Of a stretch of 41,031 nt of DNA, positions 24,927-32,218 are shown piece by piece. Below the pieces are notes generated by a model. The model ran no database searches, had not been told where the DNA came from, and saw only the letters and a list, made by a program, of their open reading frames with translations. The DNA is taken from contig JABEUX010000102.1 in assembly GCA_013044185.1 (NCBI GenBank), forward strand, positions 1 to 41,031, read 5' to 3'. Position 1 is the first letter of the stretch. Each line of letters starts with the position of its first letter. The position numbers were made by a program, and so were the translations under genes. The stretch is from Vulcanimicrobiota bacterium. GTDB lineage: Bacteria; Vulcanimicrobiota; Vulcanimicrobiia; Vulcanimicrobiales; Vulcanimicrobiaceae.

Positions 24927-26000
24927 TTACGGCGTGGCAGTTGCCGTCGGTGACGCACTCGGCGATGCGCTCGGCGATGCGCTCGGCGACGCGCTCGGCG
25001 ACGCGCTCGGCGACGCGCTCGGCGACGCACTCGGCGATGCGCTCGGCGACGTGCTCGGCGACGCGCTCGGCGATGTCGAGGGTACCGGCGACGGCGCACA
25101 GGTCGTGCTCGGTGCCGGTGAACCGGACTGTGCCGTTACGGCCGTCAACGGCGCCTCGATCGAGAGAATCTTCTGCCCATTCGAGTAGAGTTTGAGATCG
25201 AGCCGCGCCGATGCGGCAAGAATAGGCACGCTTACGGGAGCATCAAAGGGAGAGTAGGTTTGTTCGAATTGAGCGGCGTTCTCCGAATCGCTCTGCTTTT
25301 CTTCGACGCTGAGCGAGAGATTCGGCGGCGCACCGGTGTTCGGAGCGATCGTCAGCGTCGTCGAGCAGGCCGAGATCGTGATCGGAAGATTCGCAGGCAA
25401 TAGTCCGTTATCGTTACTGTTGACGTCGGTCGCCTGCCCATCGCTGGGGTTCTCCGTCTCGGTCTGCTGCGACGCATCGCCTGGGTCGACTGTTCCGTCG
25501 CCGTTATTGTCGGCGGAACTCGCAACCGTCACCGCTGGTGGAGGACCGGCGCTGTAGGTAACATCAGCCGCAGTACCGCTCACTGCCGATGCGACGGTAA
25601 CCGTGACGACGATTGCGGTCGAACCGGTGCCGACCGTAACGGTAAGCACGGCTCCCGCCGGAACGCTCTGCGTGAAGTTGAGATCGGCAAAGCCATTCGC
25701 ATCGAGCGTGCCGGTCGCCACCGTCGCGCCGTTATAGGTCACCGTCACTGCGGCGCCCGCCGCCGAACTCGAGGAGCCTGAGGACATCGGCTGCCGAGTT
25801 ACGGCAAAGGGCAGGGATGATCCCGACGCTGCGCCGACCGTGAGGCCGAGGTGCGAGGAACTGCTCAGCGGCGCGTTCGGCGGCAGATTCGAGGACGAAC
25901 CACCGGCCCCGGCGCCTCCCCCACCGCATGCCGTGAGCAAAAACGCGAATGCCGTGATAGCGGCGAAACCAAACCTCGGGGCAAACGAACGATTCGACAT
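24927..26000 (-). CDS. Lipoprotein with Ig-like domain, calcium-loop-like motif and Ser-Pro-Ser-Ala tail
   Basis: The 357-residue protein begins at ATG 26000, with AAAGGAGAG six bases upstream; the longer frame to 26036 lacks a ribosome binding site. The signal peptide has lipobox LTAC (about Cys25) and a Gly-rich linker. A beta domain containing VTVTYNGATVATGTLDANG resembles bacterial Ig-like folds. DNNGDGTVDPGD (around residue 165) has the acidic spacing of an EF-hand or dockerin calcium loop. The C-terminal ~50 residues are Ser-Pro-Ser-Ala repeats coded by a 12-bp minisatellite. It lacks the RSPxY motif of the eight-gene array, so it is only a distant relative at best. Envelope location; function unknown. 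Confidence 0.8.
   Translation of the reverse strand: MSNRSFAPRFGFAAITAFAFLLTACGGGGAGAGGSSSNLPPNAPLSSSSHLGLTVGAASGSSLPFAVTRQPMSSGSSSSAAGAAVTVTYNGATVATGTLDANGFADLNFTQSVPAGAVLTVTVGTGSTAIVVTVTVASAVSGTAADVTYSAGPPPAVTVASSADNNGDGTVDPGDASQQTETENPSDGQATDVNSNDNGLLPANLPITISACSTTLTIAPNTGAPPNLSLSVEEKQSDSENAAQFEQTYSPFDAPVSVPILAASARLDLKLYSNGQKILSIEAPLTAVTAQSGSPAPSTTCAPSPVPSTSPSASPSTSPSASPSASPSASPSASPSASPSASPSASPSASPTATATP
24949..25068. repeat. 12-bp minisatellite (10 copies) inside the lipoprotein gene
   Basis: Ten head-to-tail copies of GGCGAYGCGCTC, with single-base variants, followed by one degenerate copy (25069-25080). The unit is a multiple of three, so copy-number change keeps the frame. Read on the minus strand it codes Ser-Pro-Ser-Ala. 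Plus-strand frames are also open only because the repeat lacks stops. Confidence 0.95.
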
Positions 26001-26022
26001 GAGACTCTCCTTTGTGACGCCT

Positions 26023-26050
26023 ATTCTACCCGCCACATCGGTTCCTTAAA
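26023..26050 (-). promoter_or_regulatory. Candidate sigma-70-type promoter for the lipoprotein
   Basis: On the minus strand TTTAAG (26050-26045) and TAGAAT (26028-26023) are separated by 16 bp. The -10 box matches TATAAT at five of six positions; the -35 box is poor. The -10 box lies 22 bp before the start codon at 26000, leaving room for a short leader with the AAAGGAGAG site. Confidence 0.35.
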
Positions 26051-26084
26051 CACTCTTGAGGATTCTTTACATTTCGAAAACAAT

Positions 26085-26140
26085 CCGTGTCGCGCTGCGA
26101 TCCCTCAATACGATTGCTTCGCCATCTACTCGGGATGACA
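26085..26140. repeat. Palindromic interspersed repeat, copy 3 (right half)
   Basis: CCGTGTCG (26085-26092) followed by CTCAATACG and CTACTCGGGATGACA (26126-26140) matches the interior and right end of copy 1. The left TGTCACGCCGAG end is missing. It lies between the start of the lipoprotein gene and the stop of the AI-2E family permease gene. Confidence 0.65.
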
Positions 26141-26187
26141 GCGCTGCGGTTACTCACGGCGAGAGCGCAGCCTACCCCAACCTGCCG

Positions 26188-27249
26188 TTAGCGGCGCTCG
26201 AGTTGTGCGCTCAACCAGGGATCGACGAAGTAGCGCCAGAGGATCTTGATCAACGCCGCCGCCGGGATGCCGAGCAGTAAGCCGGGGATGCCGAAGAGCT
26301 CGCCGCCCGCGAAGACCGCGAACATCACGGCGATCGGCGAGACGCCGACCGAATCGCCCATTATTTTCGGCACTAACACATTGTCGCTTATCCGCTCGAC
26401 GACGAAGATGATCACCTGCACCCAGAGCACCATCCACCAACCCTGCGGCGCACAGAGAACGACCGCAATCGCCTGACCGATCACCGAGCCCAACATGGGA
26501 ATCGCATACGAAATCGCGACGATAACGCCGAGCAGCAGCGCAAACTTGAACCCAATCACCGCCGAGAGAACCCAAACGGCGAGACCGGTAATCGCACTAA
26601 CGATCACCTGCCCCGAAATATAGCTTCCGAACGTTCCGGCGATCTCGGTTAACAATTTATGGGCGATCGGGCGACGGCTCGCGGGGAAGAGCGAGGCGAC
26701 GCCATCGGCGATCGTCGCGTCGTTGAGCAAGAAGAAAATCGAGAGCACCAACGATGCGAAGGCAACGAAGAGCCCGGTCGCAGTTCCAACGAGAATCTGT
26801 CCGACCGAGCCGAGCGTCGTGCCTGCGAATCGCTGCAAACCTCCGGTGCCGATGTGCGTGAGATCGATGCCGTTGGTTGGAATCGCCATCTGCGGAAAAT
26901 GCATCTGCAGCGACCTTTCGACCGAGATCGTCCACGCTTCGACCGCTGCAGCGATCGCGGGGAGATTCTGCGCGATTCCTTGAATCTGCACGATCATCAA
27001 CGGCACGATCACCAGCAAGGTCACCACCACGAGAAGAATCAACACGACGAACACGATTGCAATGGCGAACGCTTTCGGAACGCGCATCGCCTCGAGGCGT
27101 TTGACGATCGGGCGCACGCCGGCAGCGATGAATGCGGCGATAATAAAAACCGCGAGCGTACGCGGAATATGCATCGCAAAGAAGTACGCCAGAACGGCGA
27201 GCAGGACGCCCGCACCAAGCATGACGGCGCGGCGCCACGGAAAGCTCAT
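26188..27249 (-). CDS. AI-2E family (PerM / UPF0118) membrane protein
   Basis: The 353-residue protein has about eight hydrophobic segments. It starts with two close helices (VMLGAGVLLAVLAYFFAMHI and TLAVFIIAAFIAAGVRPIVK), followed by the family-typical central soluble stretch and a C-terminal helix cluster with PMLGSVIGQAIAVVL and GGELFGIPGLLLGIPAAALI. Family members have been linked to autoinducer-2 export, Na+/H+ exchange or general permease roles, so the substrate is uncertain. ATG 27249 overlaps the GNAT stop by 4 nt, making this the last gene of the pyr operon. No strong terminator was found; a loose GCTGCG/CGCAGC pairing occurs at about 26143-26171. Confidence 0.9.
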   Translation of the reverse strand: MSFPWRRAVMLGAGVLLAVLAYFFAMHIPRTLAVFIIAAFIAAGVRPIVKRLEAMRVPKAFAIAIVFVVLILLVVVTLLVIVPLMIVQIQGIAQNLPAIAAAVEAWTISVERSLQMHFPQMAIPTNGIDLTHIGTGGLQRFAGTTLGSVGQILVGTATGLFVAFASLVLSIFFLLNDATIADGVASLFPASRRPIAHKLLTEIAGTFGSYISGQVIVSAITGLAVWVLSAVIGFKFALLLGVIVAISYAIPMLGSVIGQAIAVVLCAPQGWWMVLWVQVIIFVVERISDNVLVPKIMGDSVGVSPIAVMFAVFAGGELFGIPGLLLGIPAAALIKILWRYFVDPWLSAQLERR

Positions 27250-27713
27250 AGTGGCTTCCCGAGCAAACGGCGTTCGGTGCGATAGCCAGCGCGTTCGTAC
27301 AGGCGCTGGGCGGCGGCATTCCCCTCGGTCACCATAAGACCGAGATACGGGGTTCCGTGTCGGCGAGCCTCTTCTTCACAGGCATCGAGCAAGAGCGAGC
27401 CGACGCCGTGCCCGCGCTGCCCGACCTCGACGGCCATATAGGCCAGGAACGCCTGCGGTAGCCCGGTCACCTCGTCGGGGAGATCGAAGACGAGCAGGGC
27501 GAAGCCCATTCGCATCTCTCCCTCGACGGCGAGCAGGATTGCGTGCGAGCGCGCGTACACGATATCGAGGAGCCGCAGAAAATTCGTTCGCAACGCCTCC
27601 ACCGGTGCCTCGCGTAGCGGCGAGAGACTGCTCCCGAGAGAATCGAGCCCGCAGCGTTCGACGAACGCGCGGTCGCCCGTTCCGCTCGCTCGGCGCACCG
27701 TCGGCACGCTCAC
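27246..27713 (-). CDS. GNAT family N-acetyltransferase
   Basis: The 155-residue protein is a cytosolic acetyl-CoA-dependent N-acetyltransferase. The acetyl-CoA pyrophosphate loop lies in VGQRGHGVGSLLLDACEEEA (Q/R-x-x-G-x-G/A pattern) after the strand AFLAYMAVEV. The C-terminal LGLMVTEGNAAAQRLYERAGY is the standard last motif. GTG 27713 overlaps the hisC stop (GTGA) and its own stop overlaps the next ATG (ATGA), so it is embedded in the operon. The open frame continues far upstream inside hisC but gives Arg-rich shadow sequence. The acetyl acceptor is unknown; ribosomal-protein or small-molecule targets are both possible. Confidence 0.88.
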   Translation of the reverse strand: MSVPTVRRASGTGDRAFVERCGLDSLGSSLSPLREAPVEALRTNFLRLLDIVYARSHAILLAVEGEMRMGFALLVFDLPDEVTGLPQAFLAYMAVEVGQRGHGVGSLLLDACEEEARRHGTPYLGLMVTEGNAAAQRLYERAGYRTERRLLGKPL

Positions 27714-28795
27714 GCACGATCTCCTATCGTCGCACCGGCGAGCGCGGCGAGAAACGCATCGTTCTCCTCGTTCGTCCCAACGGTGACGCGCAGTCGCCCC
27801 GGCATGCGGAGCGCGTCGCCCGATCGCACGATAATGCCGCGCTCGAGGAGCGCCTCGTAGGCCTCGTGCGCCGAAATCGGCACCGTCACCGCGTAGAAAT
27901 TTGCGCCGCTGGGATAGCAATGGAAACCGCGTTCCCGAAGCTCGCCGATTACGCGCGAACGTTCCACTGCATTGAGCGCGATGCTTTTCTCGAGAAACGC
28001 GCGATCGTCGAGTGCGGCGGCGGCGCCGAGCGCTGCCGGGCGCGAGACGTTGAACGGCAGGCGTACGCGCTGCAGCCAATCGATGCTCTCGCGATCGCCG
28101 TATGCATAGCCGAAGCGCAGACTCGCGAGACCGTAGGCCTTCGACATCGTTCGCAACACGACGACGTTACCGCGCCCCAGCACGACGCTTGCAACCTCGA
28201 ATCCCGGCGTATCGAGATACTCTGCATAGGCTCGATCGATCACCAACAGTACATCGGGGGGCAGCCGCTCTAAAAGGTAGTCCCATGCAAAGGCAGGGAG
28301 CACCGTTGCCGTCGGGTTGTTCGGATCGCAAACGAAGAACGCTTTCGTGCGCGGACCGACCGCGGCGAGCATCCGTTCGATATCGTGAACGCCGTCGAGT
28401 AACGGCACCTCGACGGGAAGTGCACCGACGAGCGAGACCGCCAAGCGATAGAGCGAGAACGTTGGGTCGGCCATCACCACTTCGTCGCCCGGGTCGAGAA
28501 AGGTCTGCGCGATCGTGTTGACGATCTCGTTGCTGCCGTGCCCCAGCACGACGTTCTCCGCTTGCAGCCCTTCGCGTTGCCCCAAGCGTTCGCGCAGTGC
28601 TTCGTGTGCGTCGTCGAGATAGAGATTCAGCCGATCCGCAGAGCGCAACGCCGCAAGTGCGAGCGGCGAGCTGCCGAGCGGATTTTCGTTCGATGCGAGT
28701 TTGACGATCCGCGCGTGCCCGAAGCGGCGACGCACTTCCTCGATGCTGGTGCCCGCAACGTACGGCGCGAGCGCACGAACCGCCGGTCGGCTCAC
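27710..28795 (-). CDS. hisC: Histidinol-phosphate aminotransferase
   Basis: The 361-residue PLP enzyme belongs to aminotransferase class I/II, HisC type. It catalyses conversion of imidazole acetol phosphate to histidinol phosphate, and relatives also transaminate aromatic keto acids. Visible motifs are KLASNENPLGSSP, GHGSNEI, DPTFSLY, CDPNNPTAT, VIDRAYAEYLD and the PLP-lysine segment TMSKAYGLASLRFGY (Lys219), then the C-terminal RVTVGTNEENDAFL. GTG 28795 overlaps the pyrE stop (GTGA); the open frame upstream of it is a shadow of pyrE. No other his gene is in the window, so this isolated copy could serve histidine or aromatic amino acid synthesis. Confidence 0.92.
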   Translation of the reverse strand: MSRPAVRALAPYVAGTSIEEVRRRFGHARIVKLASNENPLGSSPLALAALRSADRLNLYLDDAHEALRERLGQREGLQAENVVLGHGSNEIVNTIAQTFLDPGDEVVMADPTFSLYRLAVSLVGALPVEVPLLDGVHDIERMLAAVGPRTKAFFVCDPNNPTATVLPAFAWDYLLERLPPDVLLVIDRAYAEYLDTPGFEVASVVLGRGNVVVLRTMSKAYGLASLRFGYAYGDRESIDWLQRVRLPFNVSRPAALGAAAALDDRAFLEKSIALNAVERSRVIGELRERGFHCYPSGANFYAVTVPISAHEAYEALLERGIIVRSGDALRMPGRLRVTVGTNEENDAFLAALAGATIGDRA

Positions 28796-29358
28796 GCCCG
28801 GCGCGAACCCGGGTCGATAATCGGTGCTCCGCGCGCGCAGAGCGGGCAGGCATCGGCCTCGAAGGATTCGATCGGCATCTCCAAGAGCGCTTCGAAGCGG
28901 ACGCCGAAATCGGGGAGCGAGCGCGCGACGATCGCACCGACGCCGACGCACGTTGCGCCGTGCGCGCGCACGAGTTCGAGGACTTCACGTACCGAGCCGC
29001 CGGTCGTCACCACATCTTCGACGACGAGCGCACGATCCTCGGGCCCGAGCGCAAAGCCCCGTCGCAGGACCGGAACGCCCGCCTCTTTCTCGGCAAAGAT
29101 CGCCCGGAGACCCAACGCACGCGCCACTTCGTAGCCCAAGACGATTCCACCGACCGCAGCGCTCACGACGATCGTCGGGCGCTCCGCGGCAAAGCGCGCG
29201 GCGATCGCCTGCGCGACGGGAGCGACGAGTTTCGGCTCTTCGAGGATGCGAAACTTCTGCACGAAGCGATCGCTATGACGCCCGGAAGAGAGGCGAAAAT
29301 GCCCCTCCAATACGGCGCCGCGTTCGACGAGCGCTTCGCGCAACCGTGCGGCATCCAT
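28792..29358 (-). CDS. pyrE: Orotate phosphoribosyltransferase
   Basis: The 188-residue enzyme joins orotate and PRPP to orotidine 5'-phosphate, the fifth step of UMP synthesis. Its PRPP loop is ALVVEDVVTTGGSVREV, and the N-terminal FRLSSGRHSDRFVQK and central GGIVLGYEVARAL are typical. The C-terminus has a CPLCARGAPIIDPGS segment with a Cys-x-x-Cys pair, as seen in the Thermus-type subgroup of PyrE and absent from the E. coli type. ATG 29358 overlaps the pyrF stop by one base (TGATG); GTG 29361 directly before it is an equally coupled alternative. Its stop overlaps hisC. Confidence 0.95.
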   Translation of the reverse strand: MDAARLREALVERGAVLEGHFRLSSGRHSDRFVQKFRILEEPKLVAPVAQAIAARFAAERPTIVVSAAVGGIVLGYEVARALGLRAIFAEKEAGVPVLRRGFALGPEDRALVVEDVVTTGGSVREVLELVRAHGATCVGVGAIVARSLPDFGVRFEALLEMPIESFEADACPLCARGAPIIDPGSRRA

Positions 29359-30071
29359 CACGCGCGCGCCTCGACGATCTCTTCGAGAATCGCACGCGTC
29401 GCGGCGAGGCGATCGGGAGCGGTGAGAATCGGCCGGCCGACGACGATATAATCGCTCCCCGCAGCGACCGCACTACGCGGCGTCGCAACGCGACGTTGGT
29501 CGTGCGAATCCGCGTTCTCGGGGCGAATGCCCGGCGTGAGCGCGAGAAAATTGCCGCCGTAGGCCGCTTTGAACGCGGCGACTTCGTGAACGCTGCAGAT
29601 CGCGCCATCGCAGCCAGCGCGCCGCGCGAGCCCGGCCAAGCGCATGGCGATCCCGCCGATATCGCCGCCTAAACCCAACTCATCGGCGTCGCGCTGCTCC
29701 ATGCTCGTCAGCATCGTAACGGCGAAGATCTCCGGACGAGAGATGCCGAGTTGCTCGGCGCGGCGCGCCGCCGCATCGACCGCGGCGTGCATCATACGCG
29801 AACCACCGAGCGCGTGAACGTTGATGATCGAGGCATTCGGGCGCACCAGCCGTTCCATCGCCGCGCCGACCGTACGTGGGATGTCGTGCAACTTCACATC
29901 GATAAAGAGCCGCACGTCGCGCGCTTCGGCGTGAGCGAAGATCCGCTCCGGGTATCCGCAGAGCCCTTCGAGCCCGATTTTAAAAATCACGTCGGTCTCG
30001 TAGAGTTCGTCGATGCAGCGCTCTGCTTCCTCAGCGGTCGGTAGATCGAGCGCCACGATTAATTGGGCCAT
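29358..30071 (-). CDS. pyrF: Orotidine 5'-phosphate decarboxylase
   Basis: The 237-residue TIM-barrel enzyme decarboxylates OMP to UMP, the last step of the pathway. The catalytic charged network is visible in LFIDVKLHDIPRTVG (Asp58, Lys60, Asp63). The phosphate-binding end includes ALTPGIRPE and DYIVVGRPILTAPD. Length and motifs match the bacterial form typical of Bacillus and E. coli. The ATG start lies 4 nt after the pyrD stop, and its ribosome binding site lies inside the pyrD 3' end, which is rich in GAAGGAG. The stop overlaps the pyrE start. Expression is expected to follow the whole pyr operon. Confidence 0.97.
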   Translation of the reverse strand: MAQLIVALDLPTAEEAERCIDELYETDVIFKIGLEGLCGYPERIFAHAEARDVRLFIDVKLHDIPRTVGAAMERLVRPNASIINVHALGGSRMMHAAVDAAARRAEQLGISRPEIFAVTMLTSMEQRDADELGLGGDIGGIAMRLAGLARRAGCDGAICSVHEVAAFKAAYGGNFLALTPGIRPENADSHDQRRVATPRSAVAAGSDYIVVGRPILTAPDRLAATRAILEEIVEARA

Positions 30072-30075
30072 CCTA

Positions 30076-31041
30076 TTATCCTTCGTCTCCTTCGATTTGA
30101 TTGCTGTTGGCGAAGCCGGTATTCGCCGCGCCGACGATATCGCGTAACGCGCGAACGTTCTGTTGCGCCATATACGCCAGAATCCCGTCGAGGATCGTTA
30201 TCGGCGCCCGCGGATCGGCGAAGTTGGCGGTACCGATCCCGATCGCGCTCGCCCCGGCGAGCAAAAACTCGAGCGCGTCGCTCGCCGTCTCGATACCGCC
30301 CTGCCCGATAATCGGCACCGAGACCGCTCGAGCGACCTCGTAGACTGCGAGCAGCGCGATCGGCCGGATAGCGGCACCGGAGAGCCCGCCGGTGACGTTC
30401 CCCAAGCGTGGCTTGCGCTGATAGATATCGATCGCCATCCCCCGAACGGTATTGACGACCGCGAGTGCATCGGCGCCCGCGTCGACCGCCGCGCGCGCGA
30501 TCGTCCCGATATCGGTAACGTTCGGCGAGAGCTTCGCGATAAGCGGTTTCTCGGTCGTCGCGCGCGCGGCACGCACGACGCGCGCGGTGAGATCGGGATC
30601 GCAAGCGAAGGTCTCGCCTTCGTGCGCGACGTTCGGGCAGGAGATATTGAGTTCGATCGCCGCGATCTCGCTTCGCGCGGCGAGCCGTTCGCAGACGTAC
30701 GCATAATCGTCGACGCTGAAGCCGGCAACGCTCCCGATCGTCGCACAGGGCGTCTGCGCGAACTTCGCAACGTCGTGCTGCAGATACCACTCGATACCGG
30801 GGTTCTGCAGGCCGATCGCGTTGAGCATTCCCGCGGGCGTATGCACGATGCGTGGCGTCGGATTTCCCATGCGCGGTCGCCGCGTCACGCTTTTGAGTAC
30901 GACCGCCCCGAGCCGCGAGAGATCGACGTACGGAGCGAACTCCGCACCGCTGCCGTAACAACCGCTCAAGCCGACGGTCGGAAACGGAAGAACGAGCGAA
31001 CCGATCCGCGCGCTTACATCGAATGCGGTGGAATCTACCAT
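30076..31041 (-). CDS. pyrD: Dihydroorotate dehydrogenase, class 1B catalytic subunit
   Basis: The 321-residue flavoprotein oxidises dihydroorotate to orotate. ELNISCPNV contains the catalytic Cys of class 1 enzymes, and the FMN-binding segments KLSPNVTD, VVNTVRG, LSGAAIRPIALLAVYEV and IIGQGGIETASDALEFLLAGAS are intact. Class 1B is NAD-dependent and needs the PyrK subunit, encoded just upstream. ATG 31041 overlaps the pyrK stop by 7 nt; the longer frame upstream is a shadow of pyrK. A slightly extended C-terminus (about residues 290-321, ending NQIEGDEG) is acidic. The enzyme is soluble, unlike class 2 PyrD of many Proteobacteria. Confidence 0.95.
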   Translation of the reverse strand: MVDSTAFDVSARIGSLVLPFPTVGLSGCYGSGAEFAPYVDLSRLGAVVLKSVTRRPRMGNPTPRIVHTPAGMLNAIGLQNPGIEWYLQHDVAKFAQTPCATIGSVAGFSVDDYAYVCERLAARSEIAAIELNISCPNVAHEGETFACDPDLTARVVRAARATTEKPLIAKLSPNVTDIGTIARAAVDAGADALAVVNTVRGMAIDIYQRKPRLGNVTGGLSGAAIRPIALLAVYEVARAVSVPIIGQGGIETASDALEFLLAGASAIGIGTANFADPRAPITILDGILAYMAQQNVRALRDIVGAANTGFANSNQIEGDEG

Positions 31042-31859
31042 CGGAGCTCGTGCGCCCAGAAGACCGGGCCCTCCACGCAGACGCGCGCGTGCACGACGTC
31101 GCTGCCGTCGGCATCGCTGGGAGGAAATGGCGGTGCCTGTGCGCTGCTGCGGAGGATCGGCACGACGCAACCCCAACAACCGCCGACGCCGCAGCCGAAC
31201 GCTTCCTCAAGCGAGAGTTGTGCCGGGATGCTGCGCTCCTGCGCGTACGCCGAAACGGCACGGAGCATCGGCGTCGGACCGCACGCGAGAATCGCCTCCG
31301 GTGCCGACTGCCGTGCGAGCAACTCGGTAACGACACCACGATGCCCGCGCGAGCCGTCATCGGTTGCGAGGTGCAGTTCGCAACCCTCCGTTGCAAAGCG
31401 CTCCGCCTCCACCAATCGCTCGGCGCTTCGCGCGCCGTAAAATAACCGCACTCGCGCGCCGCGAGCGATGAGTGCTTGCGCGGGCAAGAGTACCGATGCG
31501 ATGCCGACCCCTCCGGCGACGATCGCGATATCGCGCGCCGTCCCGCCGCAATCGAAACCATTGCCCAACGGAGCAACGAGATTCAACGTTTCACCGACAC
31601 GCAACGTACCCAGGCGACGCGTGCGATCGCCGGCGAGAAAAAAAAGCAGCGAGCAACGCTCGCCACGTGCTTCGTAGATCCCTAAGGCGACGCCGGCGGC
31701 CTGCCCACCGGGCAGCAATGCCATCGCAAAATGCCCAGGGCGAACCTTTCGAACGAGTTCCGGAGCCTCAATGCCGAGCAGAATAACGTCGCGCGCGACC
31801 TCGGTTCGGTCGAGGATGCGCGTGGGAACGACGGCCGATGGAGGTGATGCGATCGCCAC
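31035..31859 (-). CDS. pyrK: Dihydroorotate dehydrogenase electron transfer subunit
   Basis: The 274-residue protein passes electrons from PyrD to NAD through FAD and a [2Fe-2S] cluster. An N-terminal FAD-binding barrel (RPGHFAMALLPGG) is followed by a nucleotide-binding domain (IAIVAGGVGIASVLLPAQAL; ILACGPTPMLRAV). The C-terminal cluster ligands are the three Cys of FGCGVGGCWGCV and a later Cys in ARVCVEGPVF. The start is uncertain. GTG 31859 fits the family N-terminus and has GGAG 13 nt upstream. ATG 31919 would add 20 residues that do not look conserved. It heads the seven-gene operon, and its promoter must lie in the 120 nt shared with the divergent small ORF. Confidence 0.93.
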   Translation of the reverse strand: MAIASPPSAVVPTRILDRTEVARDVILLGIEAPELVRKVRPGHFAMALLPGGQAAGVALGIYEARGERCSLLFFLAGDRTRRLGTLRVGETLNLVAPLGNGFDCGGTARDIAIVAGGVGIASVLLPAQALIARGARVRLFYGARSAERLVEAERFATEGCELHLATDDGSRGHRGVVTELLARQSAPEAILACGPTPMLRAVSAYAQERSIPAQLSLEEAFGCGVGGCWGCVVPILRSSAQAPPFPPSDADGSDVVHARVCVEGPVFWAHELRW

Positions 31860-31979
31860 TGGCAGGCTTTTTCTCCAAATCTTAAAAAAACTCTCGGGAT
31901 TATCGCTGAACCTTCTCATCGTTTTAGCCGTTATAGGTAGTAGAGTCGGAGGACTCAGAAGGAAAGGGGGGGCCGACAA

Positions 31980-32123
31980 ATGTCCGGAGTCATGGTTTTC
32001 ACCAGCTTGGCAGAAGCGCTGCGCGCAGGTTACCAAGTGTACGAACGCACGAATGAAGGGTATTTGGTTCGGACCCGAACCGATGCGGGTTGGGCACTCG
32101 CACTGGTGAACTGCAAACCGTAG
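31980..32123 (+). CDS. Small protein of 47 residues, unknown function
   Basis: A short ORF starts at ATG 31980 and reads MSGVMVFTSLAEALRAGYQV, then YERTNEGYLVRTRTDAG and WALALVNCKP. The purine-rich ribosome binding site GGAAAGGGGGGG (31961-31972), seven bases upstream, is among the strongest in the window. A perfect hairpin terminator follows 49 nt after the stop. The predicted protein has a short N-terminal helix (FTSLAEALRAGY) followed by beta-like segments (GYLVRTRT, GWALALV), as in many tiny one-domain proteins. There is no signal peptide or membrane segment. Having its own start site and terminator argues for a real, separately transcribed gene divergent from the pyr operon. The family was not recognised. 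Confidence 0.7.
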   Translation: MSGVMVFTSLAEALRAGYQVYERTNEGYLVRTRTDAGWALALVNCKP

Positions 32124-32172
32124 TCTCTTTTCGAATCACGAACGTCTCCTTCAACGAAACGTAGCAGCAAGC

Positions 32173-32206
32173 GAAGAGGCCGCCGGATGAATCCGGCGGC
32201 CTCTTC
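32173..32206. terminator. Strong bidirectional hairpin terminator
   Basis: GAAGAGGCCGCCGGAT (32173-32188) is perfectly complementary to ATCCGGCGGCCTCTTC (32191-32206), giving about 15 bp of GC-rich stem with a tight loop. It lies between the stop of the small ORF (32123, +) and that of the membrane protein (32219, -). A T-containing tail (GTGTTCTT) follows on the + strand. Confidence 0.88.
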
Positions 32207-32218
32207 GTGTTCTTCGCT

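Noticed and set aside
24949-25068. Possible CRISPR array
   Set aside because: Repeats are 12 bp and contiguous without spacers; this is a coding minisatellite.
24919-25188. Plus-strand ORF with Ala-Leu-Gly-Asp repeats
   Set aside because: It exists only because the 12-bp minisatellite contains no stop in any frame; the minus-strand lipoprotein has a signal peptide and ribosome binding site.
26143-26171. Terminator after the pyr operon
   Set aside because: The GCTGCG/CGCAGC stem is short with a loop of about 17 nt and no T-run; too weak to call.
28796-28951. N-terminal extension of hisC into pyrE
   Set aside because: The extension is a shadow of pyrE; the GTGA overlap at 28795 gives the normal HisC length.
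30163-31440. Antisense ORF (425 codons) opposite pyrD and pyrK
   Set aside because: It crosses two well-conserved genes and has no recognisable domain or start signal.
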